A stretch of 64,000 bases of DNA, taken from assembly GCF_001426705.1 (NCBI RefSeq), contig NZ_LMFC01000004.1:327292-391291 (forward strand), read 5' to 3'. Below the pieces are notes generated by a model. It made no database searches. It was not told the origin of the DNA and saw only the letters and a program-made list of their open reading frames with translations. Positions 26,663 through 36,170 of the stretch are shown in pieces. Source of the stretch: Cellulomonas sp. Root485. GTDB taxonomy: Bacteria; Actinomycetota; Actinomycetes; Actinomycetales; Cellulomonadaceae. The translations under genes were made by a program, and so were the position numbers. The first letter of the stretch is position 1. Each line of letters opens with the position of its first letter.

Positions 26663-29257
26663 TCAGGCGCGGCTGAGGTCTGCCTGCTGTGCGGCCAGCG
26701 CGCGGCGGACACCGTCGCGGGACTCCAGCACCAGCCGGCGCAGCGCCGAGGGGGCGTCCGGGTGGCCGTCGAGCCAGGCGTCGGTCGCGCCCAGCACGTC
26801 CACCGATGCGTCGTCGGCCAGCTCGGTCGGGTACAGGCCGACGACGATGTTCTGCGCCATCTCGCTGGTCTTGTCCGCCCACACGGACTCGAGCCCGGCG
26901 AAGTAGGGCTCGACGAACGGCACGAGCAGCGAGCGGTCGTGCACGCGGCCGAACCCGGCGATCGTCGCGGCCTGGATCGCGTTGGGCAGACCGTCCTGGT
27001 CCACCACCGACGCCCACGCGGTCGCCTTGGCGGCGGGCGTCGGCACGGCGGCGCGCGCGGCGGCTGCGGCGCGCTGACCGGTCGCGGTGGCGTCGGCGGC
27101 CAGCTGGGCGGCGATGTCCGGGTCGCCCGCGCGGCCACCGGTCACCAGCGAGGTGAGCAGCTCCCAGCGCAGGTCGGTGTCGATCGACAGTCCCTCGAGC
27201 GTCGCCTGACCGTCCAGCAGGTCTCGGACGGCGTCCAGCTGCTCGCTGGTCGCGGCCCGTCCGGCGAAGGACTTCACCAGCTGCAGCTGCGTGTCGGAGC
27301 CGGCCTCGGCCGCGCGGGCGAGAGCGAGCAGGCGGTCGGCCGCCGCGATCTCGGTGGCGGAGCGGTGCTCGGGTGCCACGTACAGGTCGAGCGCCGTGGA
27401 CAGCTGGCGCAGCAGCACGAGCACGACGGACGAGTCCGTCTCGTGCGCGATGTTGTTCAGCACCAGGTCGACGAAGTCCCGGGCGGGCGTCTCGCCGTCG
27501 CGGGTGGCGTCCCAGGCGGCGGTCCACACGAGCGTGCGGGGCAGCGAGTCGTCGAACTTGCCGAGGTGCTCGATCGAGGCGGCCAGCGACTGCTCGTCGA
27601 GGCGGACCTTGGCGTAGGCGAGGTCGTCGTCGTTGACCAGCAGGAGCGTGGGCCGCTGCGCGCCGACGAGCTGCGGGACCTCGGTGCGCGGGCCGTCGAT
27701 GTCGAGCTCGACGTGCACGGTGCGGACGAGGCGGCCGTCGGACAGGTCGTAGCCGCCGATCGCGAGGCGGTGCGGGCGCTGCACCGGGTGCTCGGCGGGC
27801 ACCTCCTGCAGGACGGCGAACGAGGTGATGAGTCCCGCGTCGTCGACCTCGAGCGACGGTCGCAGCAGGGTGACGCCCGCCTTCTCCAGCCAGAGACCGG
27901 ACCACGCGGAGAGGTCGCGGCCGCTGGTGGCCTCGAGCTCGGTCAGGAAGTCGCGCAGCTCGGTGTTGCCCCACGCGTGCTTGGCGAAGTAGGCGCGGAC
28001 GCCCGCGAAGAACTCGTCCTGGCCCACCCACGACACCAGCTGCTTGAGCACGCTCGCGCCCTTGGCGTACGTGATGCCGTCGAAGTTGACCTCGACGTCC
28101 TCCAGGTCGCGCATGTCCGCGACGATCGGGTGCGTGGAGGGCAGCTGGTCCTGCCGGTACGCCCAGTTCTTCTCCATCGAGGAGAACGTGGTCCACGCGC
28201 TGGTCCAGCGGGTGGCCTGCGCGGTGGCGAGCGTCGACATGTACTCCGCGAACGACTCGTTCAGCCACAGGTCGTCCCACCAGCGCATGGTGACCAGGTC
28301 CCCGAACCACATGTGCGCCAGCTCGTGCAGGATCGTCACGGCGCGGCGCTCGATGGTGGCCTCGGGCACCTTGGACCGGAAGACGTACGACTCGAGGAAC
28401 GTCACCGCGCCGGCGTTCTCCATGGCCCCGGCGTTGAACTCCGGCACGAAGAGCTGGTCGTACTTGATGAACGGGTACGGGACGCCGAAGGCGCGCTCGT
28501 AGAAGTCGAAGCCGGCGCGCGTGAGGTCGACGATGTTGTCGGTGTCCAGGTGCTCGGCGAGCGAGCCGCGGCAGTAGACGCCCAGCGGGATGATGCGGCC
28601 GTCCTGGCTGGTGAGCTCGCGGTGCTCCGCGTGGTACGGCCCCGCGATGACGGCGGTGATGTACGACGAGATGCGCGGCGTGGTCTCGAACGACCACGTC
28701 GCCGTGCCCTTGTCGACGCCGCCGTTGAGGTTGGTGCCACCCTCGACGACGACGGGCATGCCCACCTGCGGGTAGTTCGACACGACGGTCCAGTGCGCCG
28801 GAGCCGTGACCGTGAACGTGAACGCTGCCTTGAGGTCGGGCTGCTCGAAGACGGCGAACACGCGCCGGGAGTCGGCCACCTCGAACTGCGAGTACAGGTA
28901 GACCTCGTCGTCCACGGGGTCGACGAAGCGGTGCAGCCCCTCGCCGGTGTTCATGTACGCGGCGTCGGCGACGACGACGAGCTCGTTGCTCGCGGCGAGG
29001 CCGTCGAGCTGGATGCGCGCGTCGGTGACGACCGCGGCGACGTCCAGCGACCGCCCGTTGAGCGTGACCTCGTGCACGGTCGGCGCTATCAGGTCGATGA
29101 ACGTCGAGGCGCCCGGTGTCGCCGTGAACCGCACCACGGTGCGGGAGCCGAACGTCGTGGGACCGGTCGTGAGGTCCAGGGTGACGTCGTAGGACTCGGT
29201 GGCGACGACTGCGGCGCGCTCGCGCGCCTCTGCACGGGTGAGGTTCTCTCCAGGCAC
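26663..29257 (-). CDS. pepN: Aminopeptidase N (M1 zinc metallopeptidase)
   Basis: 864 residues, the usual length for actinobacterial PepN. The substrate motif GAMEN occurs in FNAGAMENAGAVTF near 274; zinc ligands are in HELAHMWFGDLVT (HExxH near 308) with the second Glu in NESFAEYMS; an ERAP1-like C-terminal helical domain follows. Removes N-terminal residues from peptides. GTG 29257 (MPGENLTRAEARERA) follows GAGGAG with 7 bases spacing; a much longer open frame upstream is not used. Confidence 0.96.
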   Translation of the reverse strand: MPGENLTRAEARERAAVVATESYDVTLDLTTGPTTFGSRTVVRFTATPGASTFIDLIAPTVHEVTLNGRSLDVAAVVTDARIQLDGLAASNELVVVADAAYMNTGEGLHRFVDPVDDEVYLYSQFEVADSRRVFAVFEQPDLKAAFTFTVTAPAHWTVVSNYPQVGMPVVVEGGTNLNGGVDKGTATWSFETTPRISSYITAVIAGPYHAEHRELTSQDGRIIPLGVYCRGSLAEHLDTDNIVDLTRAGFDFYERAFGVPYPFIKYDQLFVPEFNAGAMENAGAVTFLESYVFRSKVPEATIERRAVTILHELAHMWFGDLVTMRWWDDLWLNESFAEYMSTLATAQATRWTSAWTTFSSMEKNWAYRQDQLPSTHPIVADMRDLEDVEVNFDGITYAKGASVLKQLVSWVGQDEFFAGVRAYFAKHAWGNTELRDFLTELEATSGRDLSAWSGLWLEKAGVTLLRPSLEVDDAGLITSFAVLQEVPAEHPVQRPHRLAIGGYDLSDGRLVRTVHVELDIDGPRTEVPQLVGAQRPTLLLVNDDDLAYAKVRLDEQSLAASIEHLGKFDDSLPRTLVWTAAWDATRDGETPARDFVDLVLNNIAHETDSSVVLVLLRQLSTALDLYVAPEHRSATEIAAADRLLALARAAEAGSDTQLQLVKSFAGRAATSEQLDAVRDLLDGQATLEGLSIDTDLRWELLTSLVTGGRAGDPDIAAQLAADATATGQRAAAAARAAVPTPAAKATAWASVVDQDGLPNAIQAATIAGFGRVHDRSLLVPFVEPYFAGLESVWADKTSEMAQNIVVGLYPTELADDASVDVLGATDAWLDGHPDAPSALRRLVLESRDGVRRALAAQQADLSRA

Positions 29258-29341
29258 GCAGGTACTCCTCGGGACGCGATCGGGTGGGCTCTTGGCCGGG
29301 TCGATCATCGCACGCAGCGATGGGGGTCCTAAGGTCGACGC

Positions 29342-30889
29342 GTGCACGCGACCTACGACGCCGTCATCGTCGGCGGGGGCCACAACGGCCTGACCGCGGC
29401 GGCCTACCTGGCCCGCGCGGGGCGGACCGTCCTGCTGCTCGAACGGGCGGACCACCTGGGCGGTGCGACGCAGTCGGCGCGCGCGTTCCCCGGGGTCGAC
29501 GCCAACGTGTCGCGGTACTCCTACCTGGTCTCGCTGATGCCGCGACAGGTCCGCGAGGAGCTCGGGCTGCGGGTCGAGCTGCGCCGCAGACGGATCTCCT
29601 CCTACACGCCGGCTCCCGACGGCGCAGGTCTGCTGGTCGACGCGGGCGACCGTCAGGGGACCGACGCCTCGTTCGCGTCCGTCGGCGCGGCCGGGGACGT
29701 TGCCGCCTGGCGGGAGCTGGCGTGGCGTACCGGCACGGTCGCGGCACGTCTCTTCCCGACGATGACCGAGCCGTTGATGTCCGCCGCGGACGCCCGCCGC
29801 CTGCTGCGCGAGGACGACTGGCGCGACCTGGTCGAGCGCCCGATCGGCGAGCTCGTGGACGCGTCGTTCGCCTCCGACCTGGTGCGCGGGGTCGTCCTGA
29901 CTGATGCGCTCATCGGGACGTTCGCGCGTGCGCACGAGCCGGACGGGCGAGCCAACCGGTGCTTCCTCTACCACGTGATCGGCGGCGGCACGGGGGACTG
30001 GGACGTCCCCGTCGGTGGCATGGGCGCCGTGTCCGGAGCGCTGGAGGTGGCGGCCCGCGCGGGCGGTGCGGAGCTGGTCACGTCCGCCGACGTGGCAGCC
30101 GTCGACCCGGGTGGCGCGACGACCCCGGCTGAGGTGACGTGGTCCGACGCCGACGGGGTGACCCACCGGGTGGGCGCGCGGCACGTGCTCGCCGCGTGCG
30201 CTCCCGCCGTCCTCGACCGGCTGCTCGGCAGGCCTCCCGGACCGGCCCCCGAAGGGTCGCAGCTCAAGCTGAACATGCTGCTCACACGCCTGCCGCGGCT
30301 GCGCTCAGGGATCGACCCGGCCGTCGCGTTCGCCGGCACGTTCCACGTGCACGAGTCCGCGAGCGAGCTCGAGACCGCCTACCAGCAGGCCGCCGTCGGC
30401 ACGATCCCGGACGTGCCCCCGGTCGAGACGTACTGCCACTCGCTGACGGACGACTCGATCCTCGGCGCCGAGCTCCGCGCGACCGGGCACCACACGCTCA
30501 CGGCCTTCGGCCTGCACATGCCCGCGCGGCTCTTCGCGGCCGACCCCGACGGTGCGCGCGAGCGCGCGCTGGCCGCCACGCTGCGGTCCATCGACAGCGT
30601 CCTCGCGGAACCCCTCGAGGACTGCCTCGCCCGCGACGCGACCGGGGCGCCCTGCCTGGAGGTCCGCAGCCCCGTCGACCTGGAGGCGGACGTCGGCCTG
30701 CCCGGCGGCCACATCTTCCACCGCGACCTCGCGTGGCCCTGGGCCGAGCACGACGACGAGGTGGGGGCGTGGGGTGTCGAGACGGCCGACCCACGCGTCC
30801 TGATCGCCGGCGCAGGAGCCCGCCGCGGAGGCGGTGTCAGCGGCATCCCCGGTCGCGCCGCCGCGCTCGCGGTGCTCGGCACAGCCTGA
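29342..30889 (+). CDS. FAD-dependent phytoene desaturase-like oxidoreductase
   Basis: 515 residues. FAD-binding Rossmann motif VIVGGGHNGLTAAAYLARAG at about 9, then LERADHLGGATQSARAFPGV; the C-terminal FAD contact RVLIAGAGARRGGGVSGIPGRAAA. Belongs with the CrtI-like NAD(P)/FAD proteins (COG1233 type); there is no carotenoid cluster here, so the substrate is unknown. TAAGGT at 29330-29335 precedes GTG 29342 by six bases, a leaderless pattern, divergent from pepN. Confidence 0.85.
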   Translation: MHATYDAVIVGGGHNGLTAAAYLARAGRTVLLLERADHLGGATQSARAFPGVDANVSRYSYLVSLMPRQVREELGLRVELRRRRISSYTPAPDGAGLLVDAGDRQGTDASFASVGAAGDVAAWRELAWRTGTVAARLFPTMTEPLMSAADARRLLREDDWRDLVERPIGELVDASFASDLVRGVVLTDALIGTFARAHEPDGRANRCFLYHVIGGGTGDWDVPVGGMGAVSGALEVAARAGGAELVTSADVAAVDPGGATTPAEVTWSDADGVTHRVGARHVLAACAPAVLDRLLGRPPGPAPEGSQLKLNMLLTRLPRLRSGIDPAVAFAGTFHVHESASELETAYQQAAVGTIPDVPPVETYCHSLTDDSILGAELRATGHHTLTAFGLHMPARLFAADPDGARERALAATLRSIDSVLAEPLEDCLARDATGAPCLEVRSPVDLEADVGLPGGHIFHRDLAWPWAEHDDEVGAWGVETADPRVLIAGAGARRGGGVSGIPGRAAALAVLGTA

Positions 30890-30956
30890 CGACCTGCGGG
30901 AATACTCGGGCGCGGCGCGATGGTTGCGCCAGGCACCGACATCTCTGGAGGACTCT

Positions 30957-31577
30957 GTGACGAGCACGCCCACCGCCCGCCCCGTCGTCGACTTCTGGTT
31001 CGACCCGGCCTGTCCGTGGGCGTGGATGACGTCCCGCTGGATGGACGAGGTCGCCGCGATCCGCGACGTGGACGTCCGCTGGCACGTCATGAGCCTGTCC
31101 GTGCTGAACGAGAAGCGCGACGACCTGCCGGAGCGGTACCGCGACCTCATGGACGAGGGCTGGGGACCGGTGCGCGTCATCATCGCCGCCGCGCGCGACC
31201 ACGGTGAGCAGGTCATCAAGCCCCTCTACGACGCGATGGGCACGCGGCGCCACCCCGGCGGTCGCACGGACACCGCCGCGATCATCGCCGAGTCGCTGGC
31301 CGAGGTCGGTCTTCCGGCAGAGCTGGCGGCCGTCGCCGGCACCGAGGAGGTCGACGCGCTGCTGCGCGAGTCGCACGGCGAGGGCATCTCGCTCGTCGGC
31401 GACGACGTGGGCACCCCGGTCGTCGCCATCGACGGCGTCGGCTTCTTCGGTCCGGTCATGACGCCCGCCCCTACAGGCGACGCCGCCGGTCGCCTGTTCG
31501 ACGGTCTGGCCCTGATGACGAGCGTCCCCGGCTTCTACGAGCTCAAGCGCTCGCGGACCGCCGGCCCGTCGTTCTGA
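30957..31577 (+). CDS. DsbA-fold protein of the mycothiol-dependent nitroreductase (Rv2466c) family
   Basis: 206 residues. VDFWFDPACPWAWMTSRWMDEVA at about 10-32 matches the family, and VGTPVVAIDGVGFFGPV holds the cis-Pro loop. The active site reads CPWA, keeping the first Cys but lacking the second Cys of the CPWC found in Rv2466c, so a monothiol (mycothiol-conjugate) mechanism is more likely than dithiol exchange. GTG 30957 follows GGAGG by 6 bases. Near pepN and rpiB, as in M. tuberculosis (from memory). Confidence 0.85.
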   Translation: MTSTPTARPVVDFWFDPACPWAWMTSRWMDEVAAIRDVDVRWHVMSLSVLNEKRDDLPERYRDLMDEGWGPVRVIIAAARDHGEQVIKPLYDAMGTRRHPGGRTDTAAIIAESLAEVGLPAELAAVAGTEEVDALLRESHGEGISLVGDDVGTPVVAIDGVGFFGPVMTPAPTGDAAGRLFDGLALMTSVPGFYELKRSRTAGPSF

Positions 31578-31625
31578 GCATCCGACCAGGAAGATTGGCC
31601 CGTCCGGTTCGTCCCGTGTGATCCT

Positions 31626-31664
31626 GGTCGCCGACTCCGCCCCGGACGGGGCGGGTCGGCGACC
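31626..31664 (+). terminator. Strong hairpin between the Rv2466c-like gene and a membrane protein gene
   Basis: Arms GGTCGCCGAC-T-CCGCCCC and GGGGCGG-GTCGGCGACC pair fully apart from one bulged T. It may terminate the upstream gene or shape the leader of the next one, whose ATG is 24 bases on. Confidence 0.6.
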
Positions 31665-31687
31665 CCCACGGGGAGGAACGGAGCAGC

Positions 31688-32218
31688 ATGACCTCGGCGC
31701 GCACGATCCGGCTCTTCGTCATCGTCGACGCGGTGCTGGTGCTGCTCCTGCTGATCATGGCGATCGTCTACCTGAGCAATGACGGCGGAGGCGACGACGG
31801 CTCGGACGACGCGACCGCCGGGGCGAGCGCGTCGAGCACCCCGACGTCGAGCTCGTCGTCCTCGTCCACGGAGCCGGTCGCGTTCGCGCTGCCCAGCGGC
31901 AACATCGCGTGCACGATGTCCGTCGACGGCGTGACCTGCACCATCGCCAGCTACACGTACGCACCGCCGGTCGTCGCAGGATGCACGGAGGTGACCGGCC
32001 ACGTGATCGTCCTGAACGCGGACGGTGTCGCGTTCGACTGCGTGAGCGGGCCGGCGCCTGCGGTCGCGGGCGACGACGTCCCCGTCCTCGAGTACGGGAT
32101 GACCACGAGCGTCGGCGACTACACGTGCCGCAGCGCGACCGACGGCGTGCAGTGCGTCGACGGGTCGGGTACCGGCTTCCAGCTGGCGCGCGCCTCGTGG
32201 TCCGAGCTGCCGGCCTGA
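31688..32218 (+). CDS. Membrane-anchored extracellular protein, DUF6636-like
   Basis: 176 residues. A single N-terminal membrane anchor (LFVIVDAVLVLLLLIMAIVYL) is followed by a Ser/Thr/Asp-rich spacer with a run of serines, then a small domain with five cysteines (FALPSGNIACTMSVDGVTC ... GCTEVTG ... FDCVSG ... YTCRSATDGVQCVDGSG). The PSGNIAC and GVxC repeats resemble DUF6636. Probably faces the outside with disulfides; function unknown. GGAGG-like site upstream. Confidence 0.7.
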   Translation: MTSARTIRLFVIVDAVLVLLLLIMAIVYLSNDGGGDDGSDDATAGASASSTPTSSSSSSSTEPVAFALPSGNIACTMSVDGVTCTIASYTYAPPVVAGCTEVTGHVIVLNADGVAFDCVSGPAPAVAGDDVPVLEYGMTTSVGDYTCRSATDGVQCVDGSGTGFQLARASWSELPA

Positions 32219-32243
32219 CGCCGGCCGCCCGGACCAGGAGGGT

Positions 32244-34232
32244 TCACCAGATGCGGACGCGCTCCTCGGGGGCGAGGTACAGGGCGTCACCCGGCTGCAC
32301 GTCGTAGGCCGCGTAGAACTCGTCGACGTTGCGCACCACACCGTTGCAGCGGAACTCGTTCGGGGAGTGCGGGTCCATGGCGAGCCGCCGGATCAGCTCC
32401 TCGTCGCGACCCTTCGACTGCCAGACCTGCGCCCAGCCGAGCAGCACGCGCTGCGCGCCCGTCAGCCCGTCGATCACGGGGGCGTCCTCGAGCGGGGTGC
32501 CGAGCGCGATCCGGTAGGCCGTGAACGCGATGGACAGCCCGCCGAGGTCGCCGATGTTCTCGCCGATGGTGAGCTCGCCGTTCACGTGGTGCGACCCGTC
32601 CAGCTGGACCGGGGAGAACTCCGCGTACTGGTCGATCAGCGCCTTGGTGCGCGACTCGAACTCGGCGCGGTCGTCGGCCGTCCACCAGTCCTCGAGGCGC
32701 CCGTCGCCGTCGTACTTGGACCCCTGGTCGTCGAACCCGTGGCCGATCTCGTGGCCGATCACGGCGCCGATCCCGCCGTAGTTGACGGCGTCGTCGGCAT
32801 CCGCGTCGAAGAACGGCGGCTGCAGGATGGCGGCCGGGAACACGATCTCGTTCAGCCCGGGGTTGTAGTAGGCGTTGACCGTCTGCGGGGTCATGAACCA
32901 CTCGTCGCGGTCGATCGGCTTGCCGATCTTGCCGAGGTCGCGGTCCTGCTCGAACGCGTACGCGCGGCGCACGTTGCCCAGCAGGTCGTCCGCCGACACG
33001 ACGAGCGTCGAGTAGTCGCGCCAGCGGGCGGGGTACCCGATCTTCGGGGTGAACGCCTCGAGCTTGGCCAGTGCCTTCGCGCGTGTCTCCTCGCCCATCC
33101 AGTCCAGCTGCGAGATGGACTCGCGGTACGCGGCGACCAGGTTGGCCACCAGCCCTTCCATCCGCGCCTTGTGCGCCGCCGGGAAGTGCCGCTCGACGTA
33201 GACCTTGCCGACGGCCTCGCCGAGCACGCCCTGGACCAGCGAGACGCCGCGCTTCCAGCGGTCGCGCAGCTCCTGTGCGCCGGTGAGCGTCCGGCCGTAG
33301 AAGTCGAAGTTCGCCTCGACGAGCGCGTCGCTCAGGTACGGCGCCCGGTCGGAGATGACGTGATAGCTGAGCCACGCCTTCCAGTCCTCCAGCGGCTCGC
33401 TCGCCCAGAGCGCGGCGAACGCCTCCGCGAAGGACGGCTCGCGCACGACGAGGTGGTCGAACGCCGCGGCGGGCGCCCCGAGCGCCAGCACCCAGGAGTG
33501 CCAGTCGAACCCGGGGGCGCGCTCGGCCAGCGCGGTGAGGGTCAGGGCGTTGTAGGTGAGGTCGGCGTCCCGGTCCGTGACGACGTCCCAGTGCCCCGCG
33601 GCCAGCGAGGTCTCCAGGGCCACGACGCGACCGGCGAGCTCGTCGGCCTGCGCCTCGTCCGCTGCGGCTCCGCCCAGCAGCAGCATGCGGGCGACGTGCG
33701 GGCGGTACGCGGCGAGCACCGGCGCGTACTGCTCGTCGCGGTAGTAGGCCTCGTCCGGCAGACCCAGGCCGCCCTGCGCGAGGTGGACCACGTAGCGGGT
33801 GGGCTCCTTGGCGTCGTTGTCGACGTAGAACCCGACGGCACCGCCGGCCCCGGTGCGCTGCAGTGCCCCCAGCGCCCCGGTGAGCTCGGCCTGCGTGGTC
33901 GCCGCCTCCACGAGCGCGAGATCGGTGCGCAGCGGCGCGATGCCGGCGGCCTCGACGGCTTCCGTGTCCATGAACGACGCGTAGACGGCGCCGACCTTCG
34001 CCTCGACGGGGTCCGTGGAGGTCCCCGCAGCGGCGGACGCTCCGGCGTCGGCGATGATGTCGCGGACCTGCTCCTCCGCGTGGTCGTGCAGGGCGCGGAA
34101 CGCTCCGTCCATCGCGCGGTCCGCGGGGATCACGTGCGCCGCGAGCCAGCGGCCGTTCACGTGGGCGTAGAGGTCGTCCTGGGGGCGGACGTCGGGGTCG
34201 AGTGCGGACAGGTCGATGCCACTGCGCGTCAT
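32244..34232 (-). CDS. M13 family (neprilysin/PepO-type) zinc metallopeptidase
   Basis: 662 residues. VRPQDDLYAHVNGRWLAAH at the N-terminus; VNAYYNPGLNEIVFPAAILQPPFF; zinc site VIGHEIGHGFDDQGSKYDG (HExxH near 490); third ligand in GENIGDLGG. No signal peptide, so cytosolic despite the extracellular eukaryotic relatives. ATG 34232 is preferred to GTG 34238 because TAGGCT on the minus strand (34244-34239) would be a -10 element seven bases before it. Confidence 0.93.
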   Translation of the reverse strand: MTRSGIDLSALDPDVRPQDDLYAHVNGRWLAAHVIPADRAMDGAFRALHDHAEEQVRDIIADAGASAAAGTSTDPVEAKVGAVYASFMDTEAVEAAGIAPLRTDLALVEAATTQAELTGALGALQRTGAGGAVGFYVDNDAKEPTRYVVHLAQGGLGLPDEAYYRDEQYAPVLAAYRPHVARMLLLGGAAADEAQADELAGRVVALETSLAAGHWDVVTDRDADLTYNALTLTALAERAPGFDWHSWVLALGAPAAAFDHLVVREPSFAEAFAALWASEPLEDWKAWLSYHVISDRAPYLSDALVEANFDFYGRTLTGAQELRDRWKRGVSLVQGVLGEAVGKVYVERHFPAAHKARMEGLVANLVAAYRESISQLDWMGEETRAKALAKLEAFTPKIGYPARWRDYSTLVVSADDLLGNVRRAYAFEQDRDLGKIGKPIDRDEWFMTPQTVNAYYNPGLNEIVFPAAILQPPFFDADADDAVNYGGIGAVIGHEIGHGFDDQGSKYDGDGRLEDWWTADDRAEFESRTKALIDQYAEFSPVQLDGSHHVNGELTIGENIGDLGGLSIAFTAYRIALGTPLEDAPVIDGLTGAQRVLLGWAQVWQSKGRDEELIRRLAMDPHSPNEFRCNGVVRNVDEFYAAYDVQPGDALYLAPEERVRIW

Positions 34233-34346
34233 GCGCACAGCCTACGGACGGGTAGCTCTGCTCTGCCGACGCTTACGCCCAGGGCTGACGACCGCCTGCC
34301 GGACTGCCGACGCGGCGCCCCGGGGGTGGTGCGGCAGGATGGCCTC

Positions 34347-34796
34347 ATGCGCATCCACGTCGCCTCCGACCACGCCGGCTACGAGCTGAAGGTCGCTCTC
34401 GTCGAGCATCTGCGGGCCGCGGGCCACGACGTCGTCGACCACGGTGCCGACACCTACGACGCGCTCGACGACTACCCGCCGTTCTGCTTCGCGGCGGGCG
34501 AGGCCGTCGTCGCCGAGCCGGGCTCGCTCGGCGTCGTCATCGGCGGCTCGGGCAACGGTGAGCAGATCGCCGCCAACAAGGTCACCGGGGTGCGCGCCGC
34601 GCTCGCTTGGAACCTCACGACCGCGCAGCTGGGCCGTCAGCACAACGACGCCAACGTCGTCGCGATCGGCGCCCGTCAGCACTCCGTCGACGAGGCGCTG
34701 GAGCTGGTGGACGCGTTCGTGGCCGAGCCGTTCAGCCACGACGCGCGCCACCAGCGCCGGATCGACCTCCTCGCGGACTACGAGGCCGCACGCTAG
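34347..34796 (+). CDS. rpiB: Ribose-5-phosphate isomerase B
   Basis: 149 residues. Family markers: VASDHAGYELK, VDHGADTYDALDDYP, VVIGGSGNGEQIAANKVTGVRAALAW and RQHNDANVVAIGAR. The Ser in GGSGNG rather than Cys at the catalytic position is typical of the mycobacterial-type enzyme. Interconverts ribose-5-P and ribulose-5-P. CAGGAT ends six bases before ATG 34347 (leaderless pattern). Confidence 0.95.
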   Translation: MRIHVASDHAGYELKVALVEHLRAAGHDVVDHGADTYDALDDYPPFCFAAGEAVVAEPGSLGVVIGGSGNGEQIAANKVTGVRAALAWNLTTAQLGRQHNDANVVAIGARQHSVDEALELVDAFVAEPFSHDARHQRRIDLLADYEAAR

Positions 34797-34806
34797 CTGT
34801 CGCAGG

Positions 34807-36084
34807 TCACCAGACGTAGTTGCACATCGGCGCGACCGGCCAGCCGAACGCGACGGCCGCGGACTGCAGCGCACCGGGCGTCTGCTCGGTCACCAGGCCC
34901 GCGCGGGCCTGCGCCGCCAGCGACCGGCCGCCCAGGTAGGCGGCGCCGAGCTCGCGGACGTCGAGCGTCAGGTCGGCGTCGTCCTGCGTGCGGGTGACCT
35001 CGGCCGGGTACGTCCCGTCGTCCTGCCGGGCGCCCGTGGTCAGACGCCACCGGCCCGCGTTCGCGGTCAGGCGGGTGTCGGTCACGTCGAGCACGACGTC
35101 GACCGGTGCCGCGTACCGGCGTCCGGCGAGGGCCGTGGGCAGGTCGAGGATCCGGACCCAGAGGTTGTCGTTGACCTTGGGGACCACCGCGCGGGGGTCC
35201 ACGAGCAGGTGCAGGAGGGTGTCGTCGACGGGCAGCATGGGCCCCTCGACGGTGGCGGTGAGGTCGAGGTCCAGCAGGAACGACCAGAGGCGATGGGTCG
35301 CCGCCGCGTCGACGGCGACCGCCTCGCGCACCTTGACGGTCCCGGCGGGGCCGCCCTCCGCCCAGTTCTCCTTGCGCCGGAACAGCGCGAAGGCGCGGAC
35401 GTCGCCCGCGGCGTCGTGCACCGTGACGATCCGCAACGGCTCGGCACCCTCGCGCCACGCCGGCGGGTCGACGAGCACCCGGGTGCGCCACGCCTCGCTG
35501 TCCCGCGTGGTCCAGCCGGGCCGGCCGGCGCCCGCAGCGCGGTGCACGGCGTCGACCAGGGCGCTGTGCCGGGCGACGTCGGCGGTCGCCAGCCTCACCG
35601 TGAGCTCGTCGGCGCCGGGGACGTCACGCAGCGCGGCACCCCGGGCGAGCTTCACGCGGACGTCGTCGGCGGCCGATCCGTAGCCGTACCGCCCGTAGAT
35701 CGCGTGCTCGGCGGCGAACAGGGCGGAGATCGGCTCGTCGCGGGCGAGCGACCGGGCGAAGTGGGAGTCGATCATCGCCGTCAGCAGGCCACGGCGACGC
35801 TGGTCCGGCCGGGCGCCCACCCAGGTGAGCCCCGAGCAGGCGATCGTCCCGCCCGGCACCGGCATCGCGTGCGCGTACGACGCGTGCACGGCCGCGAGCA
35901 CCCCGTCGGCATCCTCGACGGCCTGCGCGCGGTCCCACTCGAAGGTGATGGGGACCAGGGCGTCGGTCTCGGCGTTCGAGTCGAACGCGAACGCCAGGCG
36001 GTCGACCTCGAGGTACTCGTCCTTGCGGCTCTCGGGCACGTCGACGAGGCGGTATCCGTCGGGAAGCGGGGTCATGCCGCCCAT
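34807..36084 (-). CDS. Eis-type GNAT N-acetyltransferase
   Basis: 425 residues. Two GNAT-like domains: the first with CSGLTWVGARPDQRRRGLLTAMI (acetyl-CoA loop) and YGRYGYGSAADDVRV; the C-terminal SCP2-like part ends in APMCNYVW, the Eis-type terminus whose free carboxylate acts as base. Eis enzymes acetylate amines, including aminoglycosides in mycobacteria; the substrate here is unknown. The start could also be ATG 36075. The 3' end meets rpiB with 10 bases between. Confidence 0.85.
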   Translation of the reverse strand: MGGMTPLPDGYRLVDVPESRKDEYLEVDRLAFAFDSNAETDALVPITFEWDRAQAVEDADGVLAAVHASYAHAMPVPGGTIACSGLTWVGARPDQRRRGLLTAMIDSHFARSLARDEPISALFAAEHAIYGRYGYGSAADDVRVKLARGAALRDVPGADELTVRLATADVARHSALVDAVHRAAGAGRPGWTTRDSEAWRTRVLVDPPAWREGAEPLRIVTVHDAAGDVRAFALFRRKENWAEGGPAGTVKVREAVAVDAAATHRLWSFLLDLDLTATVEGPMLPVDDTLLHLLVDPRAVVPKVNDNLWVRILDLPTALAGRRYAAPVDVVLDVTDTRLTANAGRWRLTTGARQDDGTYPAEVTRTQDDADLTLDVRELGAAYLGGRSLAAQARAGLVTEQTPGALQSAAVAFGWPVAPMCNYVW

Positions 36085-36170
36085 CGTCCGTCACGGCACC
36101 CGGATCGGCACGTCATTTCCGGCGCGCCGGAGACATTCGTATGCCCCGGACCTGCGGATACGCTCGCCAG

